64,000 nucleotides of DNA, taken from Dokdonella_A sp044227025 (GTDB taxonomy: Bacteria > Pseudomonadota > Gammaproteobacteria > Xanthomonadales > Rhodanobacteraceae). The DNA is taken from positions 434,001 to 498,000 of the forward strand of contig NZ_JBGAFX010000002.1 of assembly GCF_044227025.1 (NCBI RefSeq). The letters are read 5' to 3'. Under the pieces are notes generated by a model. That model worked only from the letters and a program-made list of their open reading frames with translations, made no database searches and was not told the DNA's origin. Made by a program: the position numbers and the translations under genes. This document shows positions 18,671 to 27,589 of the stretch, piece after piece (the first letter of the stretch is position 1; the number at the start of each line of letters is the position of its first letter).

Positions 18671-19162
18671 TGTGGGAGCGGCGGAAGCCGCGATGCTCTG
18701 CTCCCGGGCCGGAGAGCATCGCGGCTGCCGCCGCTCCCACAGGACAGCCGAGCGGTGGGACTCGCCGACGCGTTTGTGGGCTCGCCGGGAGGCGCGATGC
18801 TCCGCTCGCGGGTGGGAGAGCATCGCGGCTGCCGCCGCTCCCACAGGCCAGCCGAGCGGTGGGACTCGCCGACGCTTTTTGTGGGAGCGCCGGAAGGCGC
18901 GATGCTCTGCTCGCGGACGGGAGAGCATCGCGGCTGCCGCCGCTCCCACAGGGACAGCCGAGCGGTGGGACTCGCCGACGCTTTTTGTGGGAGCGCCGGA
19001 AGGCGCGATGCTCTGCTCGCGGGCGGGAGAGCATCGCGGCTGCCGCCGCTCCTACAGGACAGCCGAGCGGTGGGACTCGCCGACGCTTTTTGTGGGAGCG
19101 CCGGAAGGCGCGATGCTCTGCCGGCGGGTGGGAGAGCATCGCGGCTGCCGCCGCTCCTACAG
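18671..19162. repeat. Five tandem ~105-bp units of the TGTGGGAGCGG palindrome family
   Basis: Units begin with TGTGGG at 18671, 18775, 18880, 18986 and 19091, spacings of 104, 105, 106 and 105 bp. Each has an inverted-repeat hairpin (GTGGGAGC...GCGATGCTC...GAGAGCATCGC...GCTCC(C/T)ACAG) and, between units, an almost invariant spacer containing ACAGCCGAGCGGTGGGACTC. The first unit has the GGCGGAAGCC arm and later ones CCGGAAGGC, so the array looks built by duplication of a hybrid unit. It lies between hutU and a beta-helix gene. Confidence 0.92.
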
Positions 19163-19189
19163 GGGCATCCCATGCGGTCGCGTGCTGGG

Positions 19190-20251
19190 TCAATCGAAAT
19201 GGTTGGCGAAGATCGTGTCGAAGTACGCGCCGTAGTCGCCGAGACTTGCGCTGCCGGGCCCGAAGGCATGCCCGTCGAGGTCGGTCGCGGTCGGCGTCAA
19301 CGGCGTATTCCCGAGCAGCGGCGAGGCGCTGGTCAGGTGGAAGTCGTTGGTGGCGCCGTCGGCAAAATACGGCGTCATCGACACGTTGCCGACCTGGGTG
19401 GTCGGCGTGGATCCGCCGAGCGTGCCGATGTCGTTGTACTCGAGGTCGGCCGCACCGCTGGTGAGGTACAGGCCGTAGTGCGAATTGCCCCAGAAGATGT
19501 TGTTCGCGAGCACGCAATCGCACGCGGACGTGCCGTGGAAGATCATGCCGCCGGCGCCATTGGTGGCGGGCGTGGTGTTCTGCACGACGGTGTTGTTCCA
19601 GACATGGGCGACACCCTCGCCCACGTTGAGTTCGGCGGCACCGCCGCTGATGTCGGCGCTGTTGTCGTGGAAGAGATTGGCGTTCACCGACAACGTACCG
19701 TGCTGGACACTGACGGCGAGGCCGCCGGCGTAGGACGGCGAGTGGTTGTGCGCGAAGATGACGTCCTGCACCGAGACGTTGCCATCGTCGCCGGCGTTCT
19801 GGTTGATGCCCGCGCCCGCGCCCGAGTTGTTGCCGCCGGCCTCGCCATTGATGACGCTCAGCCCGACCAGCGCGATCCGTCCGCCGTTGTTGGCCAGACG
19901 CATCACCTGGGTCGCATGATTGCCGTCCAGCACGGTCGTCCGCGCATCGCTCGAGCGCGATACGCAGCCCGCGATGTAGCCACCGAAGATGACCAGCGCA
20001 TGGGTGCCGGCGCCCTGGAACGTGAAGGGATTGCCGTTGGTGGCCGTGCTCGCGACATAGGTGCCTTGGCGGATCTGGATCAGGTTGTCCTCGTTCGCGT
20101 AGGTGCCGCCGATCGAGGATTGCTCGAGCGCGTTGACGAGCTGCGCGGCCGTGCCGACGCAGAAGTCATGGGCGCCGGCCGGCGCGGCGATCACTCCGGC
20201 GGCCACGGCAAGGCCGCCGATCAGGGCGAAGCGGTGCATTCGGATACGCAT
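19190..20251 (-). CDS. Secreted right-handed beta-helix protein with IFANHFD tail
   Basis: 353 aa from an ATG with GAGGA 8 bases upstream. The signal peptide covers about 1-28 (ending APAGAHD). The body has repeated short strands and Asn-rich turns (VLDGNHATQVMRLANN, IALVGLSVINGEAGGNN, VWNNTVVQNTTPATNG, CVLANNIFWGNSHYGLYL), the pattern of extracellular parallel beta-helix proteins such as pectate-lyase-fold proteins. No catalytic set is recognised. It ends YFDTIFANHFD; the last seven residues match the IFxxGF(D/E) tail except His for Gly. Probably secreted or surface-located; the role is unknown. Confidence 0.8.
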   Translation of the reverse strand: MRIRMHRFALIGGLAVAAGVIAAPAGAHDFCVGTAAQLVNALEQSSIGGTYANEDNLIQIRQGTYVASTATNGNPFTFQGAGTHALVIFGGYIAGCVSRSSDARTTVLDGNHATQVMRLANNGGRIALVGLSVINGEAGGNNSGAGAGINQNAGDDGNVSVQDVIFAHNHSPSYAGGLAVSVQHGTLSVNANLFHDNSADISGGAAELNVGEGVAHVWNNTVVQNTTPATNGAGGMIFHGTSACDCVLANNIFWGNSHYGLYLTSGAADLEYNDIGTLGGSTPTTQVGNVSMTPYFADGATNDFHLTSASPLLGNTPLTPTATDLDGHAFGPGSASLGDYGAYFDTIFANHFD

Positions 20252-20430
20252 GGCACAGTCCTCACGGGATGGGATATCTCCCGAAACGACGATTCGCGCC
20301 GTGGGCGGGTGTGCGATCAGGGCTCGGCGTTATGGCTGCCCTGGACGATCGCGGCTGCGCCGCTCCTGCCGGTGGTGACGCCTGTTACGCTTCGCCCTGC
20401 TGCCGCGTGCGGCTCCAGGGGGAAGCAACC

Positions 20431-22791
20431 ATGAATCGTCATCCGGGAAAGCGGCTTGTCGCCGCCATCGCTTTGCTTGTGGGCGCTACGCTCGCGAGCG
20501 CCACGCCGACGTTGCGCGTACGCGTCGACCAGCGCGGCGATTTCGCGCTGATCGGCAACACGCTCGCGCAGGAATGCGCCGTGGGTACTCCGCCACCCGA
20601 CTTCGGCACGGTGGTCGGCTGCGGGACCAACCCGAACGACACCGCGCCCGACGTGTTCTGGCGCGCGGACTCGCCAGCGGCCGGCATCGCCACGGCCGAC
20701 GTCACCAACACGTCGGTGAACGCGCGCTCGACCGCCATGCTGGCCCTGCCCTCCGGCGCACTCGTCACGCACGCCTACCTGTACTGGTCGGCGACGCTGG
20801 CTGCGCCGGGAACCGATACGAATGCCACGCTCGATCGCCCCGGCCCGGGCGGTTTCATTGCCAACGTGGTCGCGACCGAGTCGCTGCAGGGACCGAACAA
20901 CAGCTACCGCAGCGTGGCCGACGTGACCTCGCTGGTGCAGGCGAATGGCGGCGGCGCGTATCGCATGTCGGGGGTGGCGGCGGTCGAGCTCGCCAATTTG
21001 AACAACTCCAACGTCTTCGCCGCCTGGTGGATGGTGGTGGTGTACCGGCTCGACTCCGACCCGTTGCGATCGCTTGCGCTCTACGACGGCATGGACGCGG
21101 TCTCGGCCGCGACGCCGCAGAACGCGACGGTCAGCGGTTTCTACGTGCCGCCGACCCACGCGGACAAGTTCGGCGTGGTCTCGCTCGAGGGCGACAACGC
21201 GCTCGTCGGCGACGCGCTGTCGTTCAACGCGACCCCGTTGTCCAATGCGCAGAATCCGCCCAACAACGTCTTCAACGGCACGCACAGCGTGCTCGGCGTC
21301 GCGGTCTCGACGCCGGGTGACCTGCCGCAATTGATCGGCGCACCGCAGAGCATGGGCGGTATCGACCTCGACGTCTTCGACGTGTCGCCGCTGCTGGCGC
21401 CCGCATCGACCAGCGCGCAGCTCGTCGCCACCACGACCGGCGACGTGTACCACCTCGCGACCCTGGTCACGTCGATCACGACGCTGGCGCCGGTGTTCTC
21501 CGACGCGACGCTGTCGGTGGTGGACCTCAACGGCGGGGCGGTGATGCCGGGGGACACGCTCGAGTACACGGCGGCGGTGCCCAACAGCGGCAACGACACC
21601 GCCACGCAGGCGGTTTTCGATGACGTGATTCCGGTCGGTACCGATTTCGTGCCGGGCTCGATCGAAGTCATCGCCGGTGCGAACGCGGGCCCCAAGACCG
21701 ATGCCTCCGGCGACGACCAGGCCGAGTACGACGGCGCCACGCGCCGCGTGATCGTGCGCCTCGGCACCGGTGCCGATGCATCGAATGGCGGTGCGATCAC
21801 GGTGGGTGCGTCGACGAGCGTGCGTTTCCGGGTCACGATTGCGCCGTTCTGCAGCGGTACCGTGGCGTTCGACACGAGCGGTCAAGTCACCAGCGTCGGC
21901 GCCAATTCGGGACAAGCGACCAGCGGCGTCACCGACGGCGATGGCGCGAGTCCGGGCGCGCAGCCGACGCATGTCCTCGTCGACGTGCGCTGCCTCGTGA
22001 CCACGCGCAGTGGTCTCGGCAGCGGCAGCATCTCCGTGTCGCCGTCGGGACAGACCTGCAGCGCCACCGTTTGCCAGCAGCCCATCGGCACCGGCAACCT
22101 GCTCGCCTTGCAGGCCAATGCCGACGGCAATTCGACCTTCGGCCAGTGGAGCGGCGATGCGACGGGCGGGGCGAACCCGATCGCCGTCACACTCGATGTC
22201 GATCGCACCGTCGACGCGTATTTCCTGCTCAACCAGGTGATCACGAACTTCATCGCGTCGCCGGCGTCGCCGGTGTTCAACTTCGGCGGCACGTTCAACG
22301 TATCGGCCGATGGCGGCGGCTCCGGCCAACCGGTGGTGTTCGCGAGCCTCACGCCTGGCGTTTGCCAGCTTCTCGGCGGCGGCACGTTCTTCATCATTTC
22401 CGCGGGCACCTGCTCGATCACCGCCAACCAGGCCGGCGATGCCGATTACGCCGCGGCACCGCAGGTGCAGCTCGACGTGACGATCGCACGCGCGCCGCAG
22501 GCGATCAGCCAGTTCGCCGCGTCGCCCGCCGCGCCGGTGTTCGTGCCGGGGGGAACGTTCACGGTATCGGCGATCGGCGGAGCCTCGGGCCAACCGCTCG
22601 TGTTCGGCAGCCTTACGCCGGTGACCTGCAGCGTCGCCGGCACCACCGTGACGATGCTCGCGAGCGGACTCTGCACGGTCAGCGCGAACCAGGCCGGCGA
22701 CAGCAATTACCAACCCGCGCCGCAGGCGACGCTCGATGTGACGCTCGGGCCGGACGACACGATCTTCCGCAACGGCTTCGACGGCGCATGA
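20431..22791 (+). CDS. Secreted multi-domain adhesin-like protein (DUF11-like) with IFRNGFDGA tail
   Basis: 786 aa from an ATG at 20431, preceded by AGGGGGAA. Signal peptide 1 to about 24 (MNRHPGKR...ATLASA). An N-terminal region of about 350 residues (HAYLYWSATL..., VADVTSLVQANGGGAYRMSGV, YDGMDAV) resembles the DUF3344-type secreted domain. Then comes a DUF11-like isopeptide-bond or beta-sandwich domain (GDTLEYTAAVPNSGNDTA) and Ig-like repeats with ISPASPVF-type and SGQPLVFxSLTPxxCxV motifs (about 585-770). It ends DDTIFRNGFDGA, the shared tail plus two residues. Likely a surface or extracellular structural protein; no enzyme motif is seen. Confidence 0.8.
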   Translation: MNRHPGKRLVAAIALLVGATLASATPTLRVRVDQRGDFALIGNTLAQECAVGTPPPDFGTVVGCGTNPNDTAPDVFWRADSPAAGIATADVTNTSVNARSTAMLALPSGALVTHAYLYWSATLAAPGTDTNATLDRPGPGGFIANVVATESLQGPNNSYRSVADVTSLVQANGGGAYRMSGVAAVELANLNNSNVFAAWWMVVVYRLDSDPLRSLALYDGMDAVSAATPQNATVSGFYVPPTHADKFGVVSLEGDNALVGDALSFNATPLSNAQNPPNNVFNGTHSVLGVAVSTPGDLPQLIGAPQSMGGIDLDVFDVSPLLAPASTSAQLVATTTGDVYHLATLVTSITTLAPVFSDATLSVVDLNGGAVMPGDTLEYTAAVPNSGNDTATQAVFDDVIPVGTDFVPGSIEVIAGANAGPKTDASGDDQAEYDGATRRVIVRLGTGADASNGGAITVGASTSVRFRVTIAPFCSGTVAFDTSGQVTSVGANSGQATSGVTDGDGASPGAQPTHVLVDVRCLVTTRSGLGSGSISVSPSGQTCSATVCQQPIGTGNLLALQANADGNSTFGQWSGDATGGANPIAVTLDVDRTVDAYFLLNQVITNFIASPASPVFNFGGTFNVSADGGGSGQPVVFASLTPGVCQLLGGGTFFIISAGTCSITANQAGDADYAAAPQVQLDVTIARAPQAISQFAASPAAPVFVPGGTFTVSAIGGASGQPLVFGSLTPVTCSVAGTTVTMLASGLCTVSANQAGDSNYQPAPQATLDVTLGPDDTIFRNGFDGA

Positions 22792-22797
22792 CGTTGT

Positions 22798-22873
22798 CGT
22801 AGGAGCAGCTTTGGCCGCGATGCTCTCTCTTCCATTCTGAAAGGAGAGCATCGCGCCTTCCGGCGCTCCCACA
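22798..22873. repeat. Single palindromic repeat of the CGATGCTC...GAGCATCGCG family
   Basis: GTAGGAGCAGCTTTGGCCGC then GATGCTCTCTC, a short loop, and GGAGAGCATCGCGCCTTCCGGCGCTCCCACAG. One inverted-repeat unit of the family also found at 8557, 18671 and 26978. It lies between the stop of the DUF11-like gene and the GTG start of the next secreted protein, where it could form a transcript-stabilising hairpin. Confidence 0.85.
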
Positions 22874-22946
22874 GGACAGGTCCGCGCAACCCGCAGCAAC
22901 GGAATCGGGTACAGACGACATTCCCCCCGGACCCGGAGGCACCCGC

Positions 22947-24278
22947 GTGAAACGCATGGCGCTCATTGCCGCGTGTTCGATCGGCGCGCTTGCGCCGCTC
23001 GCGCATGCACTCGACGGCGATCCCGACCCGAACTTCGGCACGAACGGCCAGGTTGCCATCACGCGGCCACCGGATTCGGGCGGCAACAACAGCAAGCCGA
23101 CCGGTGACCTGCTCGTGCTCGACGACGGGCGCTACGTGTGGGCGGTGCCGCTCGACGACGGCAGCGTGTGGGTCGCGCGTTCGCTGCGCGACGGCACGCC
23201 GGATGCGACGTTCGGCGGCAACGTCACGGGCCGCATCACCCTGCCCGCGTGCGGCATCGAGCGCAACGTGCACGTGGTCGGCGACGGCAGCGACGGCTAC
23301 GTGGTGTGGGCGTCGGCCTGCCTCGTGCACGTGTTCGCGAACGGTACCGTCGATGCGGCATTCGGCGGCGCGACCCTGCCGCCGAACGGTTTCCTCGCCG
23401 CCGGGCTCGAGCGCGATGCAGGCGGACGCTACGTCCTCGCCGGCGAGGAAGGCCAGTTGCTGATGGTCTATCGCTTCGACGCGCTCGGTGCGGCCGACAC
23501 CACGTTCGGAATCGGTGGCCATGCGCAGGTGACGCCGCCGTCGTCGAATGGTTTCGCCGACCTGTATGCGCTCGCGCTGCGTCCGGACGGCCGCATCCTC
23601 GTCGGCGGTTCGCGCGGCAACACGCATGGGCCGAACCTGATCGTGGCGCAGCTGGACACCGACGGCGCGCCGGACATGGGCTGGAACGGCAACGGCCTCG
23701 TCGACATCGAGGCACCCGACGGTTACCAGACGATGATCGCGAAGGCGCTCGCGGTCGACACCGACGGCAGTGTCGTCGTGTCGGGCGTCGGCAGCAACGG
23801 CAGCACGAGCTGCTGCATCCTGCTGACGCGCTTCGACGCAACCGGCCAGGTCGTGCCGGCGTTCGGCATGCGCATCTTCCAGCTGAGCGGACAGCCGAGC
23901 ATCTTCCCGTTCTTCGAGCAGCGCGACGGCATCGAGCTGCTGCCGAACCATCGCATCCTGCTCGGCGCGATCTCGTTCCCGTTCGGCGCTCCGTTCACGC
24001 ATCGCACGCAGTTCACGCTGGTCCGCACGTTCACCGACGGCAGCCTCGACACCACGTTCGGGCATGACGGCTGGAACAGCTACACGATCGCCGACCCGGA
24101 TGGCGTCGGACAGCAAGGCGACTACGACCAGATGCACGCGATTGGCTACGACCGCGACGACGACAGCATGCTGGTGCTCGGGCGCACGTTCTTCGAGGAC
24201 AACTCGACCGGCGACGACTACGTCACGCTGGTACGCGCGCGCTTCGACCTGATCTTTGCGGATGGGGTCGATCGATAA
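22947..24278 (+). CDS. Secreted delta-60 repeat protein with IFADGVDR tail
   Basis: 443 aa from a GTG at 22947 with GGAGGC 7 bases upstream; an ATG three codons later is an alternative. Signal peptide MKRMALIAACSIGALAPLAHA. The body consists of delta-60-type units (DGTPDATFGGN, DAAFGGATLPPNG, YALALRPDGRILVGGSRG, DGSLDTTFGHDGWN), the predicted beta-propeller repeat also used in the protein at 858. It ends FDLIFADGVDR, a variant of the shared tail with Val for Phe. Extracellular or envelope location is inferred. Function unknown. Confidence 0.8.
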   Translation: MKRMALIAACSIGALAPLAHALDGDPDPNFGTNGQVAITRPPDSGGNNSKPTGDLLVLDDGRYVWAVPLDDGSVWVARSLRDGTPDATFGGNVTGRITLPACGIERNVHVVGDGSDGYVVWASACLVHVFANGTVDAAFGGATLPPNGFLAAGLERDAGGRYVLAGEEGQLLMVYRFDALGAADTTFGIGGHAQVTPPSSNGFADLYALALRPDGRILVGGSRGNTHGPNLIVAQLDTDGAPDMGWNGNGLVDIEAPDGYQTMIAKALAVDTDGSVVVSGVGSNGSTSCCILLTRFDATGQVVPAFGMRIFQLSGQPSIFPFFEQRDGIELLPNHRILLGAISFPFGAPFTHRTQFTLVRTFTDGSLDTTFGHDGWNSYTIADPDGVGQQGDYDQMHAIGYDRDDDSMLVLGRTFFEDNSTGDDYVTLVRARFDLIFADGVDR

Positions 24279-24450
24279 TTCCCCTCACCCGCGCCTGCGG
24301 CAGCGGGCGTCGAGGCAAACCTCCCCTCACCCGCGCCTGCGGCGCGACCTCTCCCGCAAGCGGGAGAGGTGAAAGCACGACACGATGCGGTGCGGTGCTT
24401 CCCCTTCTCTCCGGCGCGACCTCTCCCGCGAGCGGGAGAGGTGAAAGCAC
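24279..24450. repeat. CTCTCCCGC(A/G)AGCGGGAGAGGTG repeats, two hairpins
   Basis: CCCCTCACCCGCGCCTGCGG occurs twice and two copies of ACCTCTCCCGCNAGCGGGAGAGGTGAAAGCAC follow (about 24349-24377 and 24419-24448). Each forms a strong hairpin. This belongs to the second dispersed repeat family of the window. It lies between the delta-60 gene and the convergent hutG gene and may also act as a bidirectional terminator. Confidence 0.85.
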
Positions 24451-24513
24451 GGCACGATGCGGCTGCCGGCCCACTACCTGACTGAAGGCGAGCTGCTCTG
24501 CCGCTGCATGGAT

Positions 24514-25293
24514 TCACGTATCGAGGCAGGCTTCCAGCAGTTCACGGATCACCGCCTGCGTGCGGTGCGCGCGGTGCGGCAGGTACTCGAACGTGTCTTC
24601 GTCCATGTAGTTGTGCTGGGCGAGTTCGAGCTGCACCGCTTCGACGCCTTCGGAAGGACGCCCGTAATGGCGCGTGATGTAGCCGCCCTTGAAGCGGCCG
24701 TTGACGACATGCGTGTATCCATCGTTCGCGGCGAGCACGTCGGCGAGGCGCTGCTGCAATGCAGGCGTGCAACTCGCGCCAGCGGATGTGCCGAGGTTGA
24801 AGTCCGGCAGCCGGCCCTCGAACAGGAACGGCACGACCGCACGGATCGAATGACCTTCCCACAGCACGACGCGACCGTGCGCCGCCTTGATGCGCGCAAT
24901 CTCGGCGCGCAGCGCTTCGTGGTACGGCGCCCACCAGGTTTCCACCCGCTGCGCGATCTCGGTGCGATGCGGTTCCTCGCCGGCCTGATACACCGGCTCG
25001 CCGCTGAATTGCACGATCGGGCACAGGCCGGTGGTGTTCTGGCCCGGGTACAGCGAGGCGTCATCGGACGGGCGGTTCAGGTCGACGACGTAGCGCGAGT
25101 GGTTCGGCACGATCATCGAGGCGCCGAGTGCAAGCGCGAACTCGTACAGGCGCGAGACGTGCCAGTCGGTATCGGGTGCACGCCGCGCCGACGGCAGCAG
25201 GCGCTGCGCGATGTCCGGCGGGATGTACGAACCGTCATGCGGCAGGCTGATGAACAACGGCACGGTGCCGCGATGCAGGGTGTAGGTGTCCAT
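24514..25293 (-). CDS. hutG: N-formylglutamate deformylase (amidohydrolase)
   Basis: 259 aa, matching the usual length of about 265. It hydrolyses N-formyl-L-glutamate to glutamate and formate, the last step of the formylglutamate branch of histidine degradation. Family motifs are PLFISLPHDG near the start, NHSRYVVDLNRP (about 64-75), LWEGHSIRAVVPFLFEG with the metal/substrate-binding His, and QLELAQHNYMDE near 220. The start at 25293 gives MDTYTLHRGTVPLFIS; the open frame upstream has no support. With hutU nearby, this is part of a dispersed hut set. A fragment of the palindromic repeat family (GTGGGAGCGGCG) sits just upstream at about 25337. Confidence 0.93.
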   Translation of the reverse strand: MDTYTLHRGTVPLFISLPHDGSYIPPDIAQRLLPSARRAPDTDWHVSRLYEFALALGASMIVPNHSRYVVDLNRPSDDASLYPGQNTTGLCPIVQFSGEPVYQAGEEPHRTEIAQRVETWWAPYHEALRAEIARIKAAHGRVVLWEGHSIRAVVPFLFEGRLPDFNLGTSAGASCTPALQQRLADVLAANDGYTHVVNGRFKGGYITRHYGRPSEGVEAVQLELAQHNYMDEDTFEYLPHRAHRTQAVIRELLEACLDT

Positions 25294-25355
25294 CGGGCGA
25301 TTGTAGGCCGCGGAACGGGCAACAGAAACCGCGATTGTGGGAGCGGCGCGTGTGT

Positions 25356-25661
25356 TCAGGTTCTCGTGCGCGGACGGAACGTGAGCGGCAGCGACTCGAC
25401 CGCAGGCTTCGCATCGGCGGCGGCGCAACCGCCGCACGCCGAGCAACCGTCGCCACAGCTCGCGCCGGTGGTCGCCTTCGGCTGCATGCGCTGGGCGAGA
25501 CCATGCACCCATGCCGGCGACGATGGACGGTCGAACCACGCGAGGAACCGCGCCTGCGCGCGGCGAGCGGTGACGGGAAAGAGGCGGTGCGCGGCAAACA
25601 GCACGCTCCAGCCGGCCAGCAGTACCAGCACAAGGGTCTGCACCAGCATCGGCGCGCTCAT
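25356..25661 (-). CDS. Small Cys-rich membrane protein downstream of FeoB (DUF6587-like)
   Basis: 101 aa whose ATG overlaps the feoB stop (ATGA), so it is the third gene of the feo operon. One N-terminal transmembrane helix (LVQTLVLVLLAGWSVLFAAHRLF) is followed by a basic loop and a Cys cluster CGDGCSACGGC (about residues 69-79) close to the C-terminus. A small Cys-bearing protein after feoB is common; FeoC-type proteins occupy this place in enterobacteria, but this one has a membrane helix and matches what I know as DUF6587 in Xanthomonadales. A role in Fe(II) transport or Fe-S sensing is inferred. Confidence 0.7.
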   Translation of the reverse strand: MSAPMLVQTLVLVLLAGWSVLFAAHRLFPVTARRAQARFLAWFDRPSSPAWVHGLAQRMQPKATTGASCGDGCSACGGCAAADAKPAVESLPLTFRPRTRT

Positions 25662-27589
25662 GCGAATGCCCTCGCGACCTGATAGGTGATGAACGAGGCG
25701 AGGTACGCCAGCGCGAACAGGTAGCCGGCGGCGATCCACACGTTGCGCCACGAGTTCGTCTCGCGGCGGATAACCGCCAGCGTCGACATGCACTGCGGCG
25801 CGAACACGTACCACGCGAGCAGCGACAACGCGGTCGCGAGCGACCACTGCGAGGCGATCGTGGTGCCGAGCGCGGTGACCGCCGCGTCGCCGGTCGCCGA
25901 CAGCGCGTACACGGTCGCGAGCGAGGACACCGCGACTTCGCGTGCGGCGAGGCCGGGAATCAGCGCGACGCAGATCTGCCAGTTGAAACCGATCGGCGCG
26001 AACACGGCCGTCATCCAGTGGCCGATGCGGCCGGCGAGGCTGTAGTCGATCGGCGGCAGCGTTGCGCCCTCGGGCGGCGCCGGGAAGCTCGACAGGAACC
26101 ACAGCAGCACGGTCAGCGCGAGCAGGATGCCGCCGACGCGACGCAGGAAGATCTTCGCGCGCTCCCACAGGCCCCACGCGACGTCGCGCGGATTGGGCAT
26201 GCGGTACGCGGGCAGCTCCATCATCAGCGCATGCTCGCTCTTGTCGGTGCGCAGGCGCTTGATGACCCACGCGACCGCGAGCGCGCTCGCGATGCCGGCG
26301 AAATACAGCGTGAACAGCACGACGCCCTGCAGGTTGAACACGCCGAGCACGGCGTGGCGCGGGATGAACGCGGCGATCAGCAGCGTGTACACCGGCAGGC
26401 GCGCCGAACAGGTCATCAGCGGCGCGACCAGGATCGTGGTCAGGCGATCGCGCGGGTCGGCGATGCTGCGCGTCGCCATGATGCCGGGGATCGCGCAGGC
26501 GAAGCTCGACAGCAGCGGGATGAACGAACGACCGGTGAGACCGGCCTTGAACATCAGCTTGTCGAGCAGGAACGCCGCACGCGGCAGGTAGCCCGATTCC
26601 TCGAGGATCAGGATGAACAGGAACAGCACGAGGATCTGCGGCAGGAATTCGAGCACGGTGCCAAGCCCGGCGAAGACGCCATCGGTGACCAGACTCTGCA
26701 GCAGCGGCATCGAGGCGAGCCACGCACCGACCTGCGCACCGGTCGCCGCGACCGCCGCCGACACCGCGTCCTGCAACGGCGCCGCCCACGAGAATACCGC
26801 CTGGAAGATCAGGAACATCACGAGCGCGAGGATCGCGAGACCGGCGACCGGGTGCAGCACGACGGCATCGATCGAGTCATCGATCGCGGAGGTCGCGCGC
26901 GGCATCGCCACGGTGTCGGCAAGCAGCGCGCGCACCCGCGCATGCAGGTCTTGCGTGGAATCTGCGGATGGAGATCTTGTGGCAGCGGCGGAAGCCTCGA
27001 TGCTGTTGTTGTCTACCGCCGGAAGCATCGCGCCTTCCGGCGCTCCCACAGGAGGCAATACCGACAACTGCGGCATCGCATCGAGCCGCATGACCAGCGC
27101 TTCCGCCCCGCCCTGCTTCACCGCGATCGTCTCGACCACCGGCATGCCGAGCCCGCGCTCGAGCGCAGCGACGTCGATGCGGATGCCGCGCTTGTGCGCG
27201 GCGTCGATCATGTTCAGCGCGAGCACCATCGGCCGGCCGAGACGCTTGAGTTCGAGCACGAAGCGCAGGTGCAGGCGCAGGTTAGTCGCGTCGGCGACGC
27301 AGACGATCAGGTCCGGCGCGGCTTCTTCCGGATGGCGCCCCTCGCAGATGTCACGCGTGATCGCCTCGTCCGGACTCGCCGCGTCGAGGCTGTACGCGCC
27401 CGGCAGGTCGAGCAGCTGCAGCACGCGTCCGGACGGCGCGACGAAGCGGCCTTCCTTGCGCTCGACGGTGACACCGGCGTAGTTGGCAACCTTCTGGTGC
27501 GCGCCGGTGAGGCGGTTGAACAGCGCGGTCTTGCCGCAGTTCGGGTTGCCGACCAGCGCGATGCGCAGCGAGGTCGCGGTCGCGTTCAC
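25658..27589 (-). CDS. feoB: Ferrous iron transporter FeoB
   Basis: 643 aa inner-membrane Fe(II) transporter with an N-terminal GTPase domain. G-protein motifs: GNPNCGKT (residues 14-21), a DLPG G3 motif near 60, and LNMID (G4) near 124. Two Gate-type membrane halves with about 9-10 helices follow, including the conserved CSARLPVY and LLSSFACAIPGIMATR stretches. The protein is shorter than the 750-770 aa E. coli type. Residues about 180-204 (VGAPEGAML...SIEASAAAT) are the translation of a palindromic repeat inserted in frame between the GTPase region and the membrane domain. The gene overlaps feoA by 4 bp upstream and the small Cys-rich gene downstream. Confidence 0.95.
   Translation of the reverse strand: MNATATSLRIALVGNPNCGKTALFNRLTGAHQKVANYAGVTVERKEGRFVAPSGRVLQLLDLPGAYSLDAASPDEAITRDICEGRHPEEAAPDLIVCVADATNLRLHLRFVLELKRLGRPMVLALNMIDAAHKRGIRIDVAALERGLGMPVVETIAVKQGGAEALVMRLDAMPQLSVLPPVGAPEGAMLPAVDNNSIEASAAATRSPSADSTQDLHARVRALLADTVAMPRATSAIDDSIDAVVLHPVAGLAILALVMFLIFQAVFSWAAPLQDAVSAAVAATGAQVGAWLASMPLLQSLVTDGVFAGLGTVLEFLPQILVLFLFILILEESGYLPRAAFLLDKLMFKAGLTGRSFIPLLSSFACAIPGIMATRSIADPRDRLTTILVAPLMTCSARLPVYTLLIAAFIPRHAVLGVFNLQGVVLFTLYFAGIASALAVAWVIKRLRTDKSEHALMMELPAYRMPNPRDVAWGLWERAKIFLRRVGGILLALTVLLWFLSSFPAPPEGATLPPIDYSLAGRIGHWMTAVFAPIGFNWQICVALIPGLAAREVAVSSLATVYALSATGDAAVTALGTTIASQWSLATALSLLAWYVFAPQCMSTLAVIRRETNSWRNVWIAAGYLFALAYLASFITYQVARAFA
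26978..27050. repeat. Palindromic repeat inserted in frame inside feoB
   Basis: TGTGGCAGCGGCGGAAGCC, then TCGATGCTG, a loop, GAAGCATCGCGCCTTCCGG and CGCTCCCACA: a full unit of the family seen at 8557 and 18671. It contributes about 24 residues to FeoB without breaking the frame and sits in the linker after the GTPase domain. Confidence 0.9.

Noticed and set aside
18671..19162. Possible CRISPR array
   Set aside because: Unit length is about 105 bp, the spacer is nearly invariant, and each repeat is a long palindrome; no cas genes are in the window.
26970..27060. Disruption of feoB by the repeat
   Set aside because: The reading frame is continuous across the insertion and the domains on both sides are intact.
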